Assembly (NCBI GenBank): GCA_902495325.1
Contig: CABUWK010000001.1
Location: forward strand, 71,078 to 135,077
Direction of reading: 5' to 3'
Source: an uncultured Acidiphilium sp.
GTDB taxonomy: Bacteria > Bacillota > Clostridia > Christensenellales > Borkfalkiaceae
DNA: 64,000 bases
Each line of letters starts with the position of its first letter. The stretch's first letter is position 1. Shown piece after piece: positions 63,884 to 64,000 of this stretch. Below the pieces are notes generated by a model, which searched no databases, was not told the DNA's origin, and was given only the letters and a program-made list of their open reading frames with translations. The translations under genes and the position numbers were made by a program.

Positions 63884-64000
63884 GGTAATGTCAAGAATTT
63901 TGTGTAAACACCTTGTAAATTTTTTGGTGGTTTAGCTAAATAAATCAGTTAGTTGCGGTTGAGCAAGAGCAAAACCTTTATGTATGCGTTCTTCGCTTTC
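63884..64000 (-). mobile_element. Insertion sequence end with transposase C-terminus, runs off the window
   Basis: From the window edge a minus-strand frame reads ESEERIHKGFALAQPQLTDLFS and stops at 63934-63932. The following bases include TTTACACAAAATTCTTGACA, which resembles the terminal inverted repeats of IS256-group elements, and then the LRR gene resumes. Only the last 22 codons are in view, so the family is uncertain. The other end, the transposase core and any target duplication lie outside. Confidence 0.5.

Overview
The window looks like a chromosomal segment of a spore-forming, anaerobic, gut-type Clostridia (Firmicutes), probably from a poorly named lineage. The evidence is an intact sporulation set (spoIIAA-spoIIAB-sigF, sigK, a SpoVB-like flippase), reverse rubrerythrin, acetate kinase plus phosphotransacetylase, CIRCE/HrcA control of the heat-shock operon, a type A RNase P RNA, Gram-positive AGGAGG ribosome binding sites, TTGACA-N17-TATAAT promoters, and plant/host glycan genes (GH106 rhamnosidase, a GH2 enzyme, rhamnulokinase). 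Most genes lie on the minus strand. No tRNA, rRNA or CRISPR array was seen.

Layout. 1-7 kb: a truncated ABC permease, a YkvI-like transporter, then a minus-strand chain membrane protein > methyltransferase > Hsp33 > TPR protein > unknown protein. 7-13 kb: dapA-dapB, a LysM protein divergent from a SpoVB-like flippase, an ECF folate-type S component (folT) with a 350-nt leader that carries a tetrahydrofolate riboswitch and an intrinsic terminator, and a DUF421/DUF4363 pair. 13-17.6 kb: rnpB, then a sugar operon (class II aldolase, lyxose isomerase, PfkB kinase) divergent from an AraR-type regulator. 17.6-19.2 kb: the sigF operon. 19.4-22.4 kb: a three-gene unit of a CmpB-like membrane protein, a His/Asp/Cys-rich CobW GTPase and a second GTPase with a DUF1980-like tail. 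22.7-25.1 kb: a frameshifted acetyltransferase, rubrerythrin and a DMT exporter. 25.2-29.6 kb: pta-ackA-yceD-rpmF divergent from tmcAL. 29.6-30.8 kb: a gene desert. 30.8-44 kb: rhaB, sigK, a murI-like gene, rpsT, an ACT/UPF0210/rhamnosidase/pyk operon, rplU-rpmA and two lipoproteins. 44-52 kb: a GH2 enzyme and the hrcA-grpE-dnaK-dnaJ operon. 52-56 kb: a broken BspA-like LRR lipoprotein and an M28 peptidase. 56-62 kb: ANTAR regulator-pyrG-purB-purA. 62-64 kb: repeats, then a second LRR gene cut by an insertion sequence at the right edge.

The genes serve core metabolism (nucleotides, acetate production, lysine/dipicolinate precursors), sporulation, stress response and glycan use. The most promising unexplained items are a repeated hairpin with a fixed 12-nt loop and a covarying stem, the CobW/GTPase/membrane trio, the enlarged THF riboswitch, the ANTAR-gene leader terminator, and several palindromic operators inside promoters. 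Three genes are visibly broken (acetyltransferase and two LRR surface proteins). The assembly may therefore contain indels, or surface-protein genes may be decaying.
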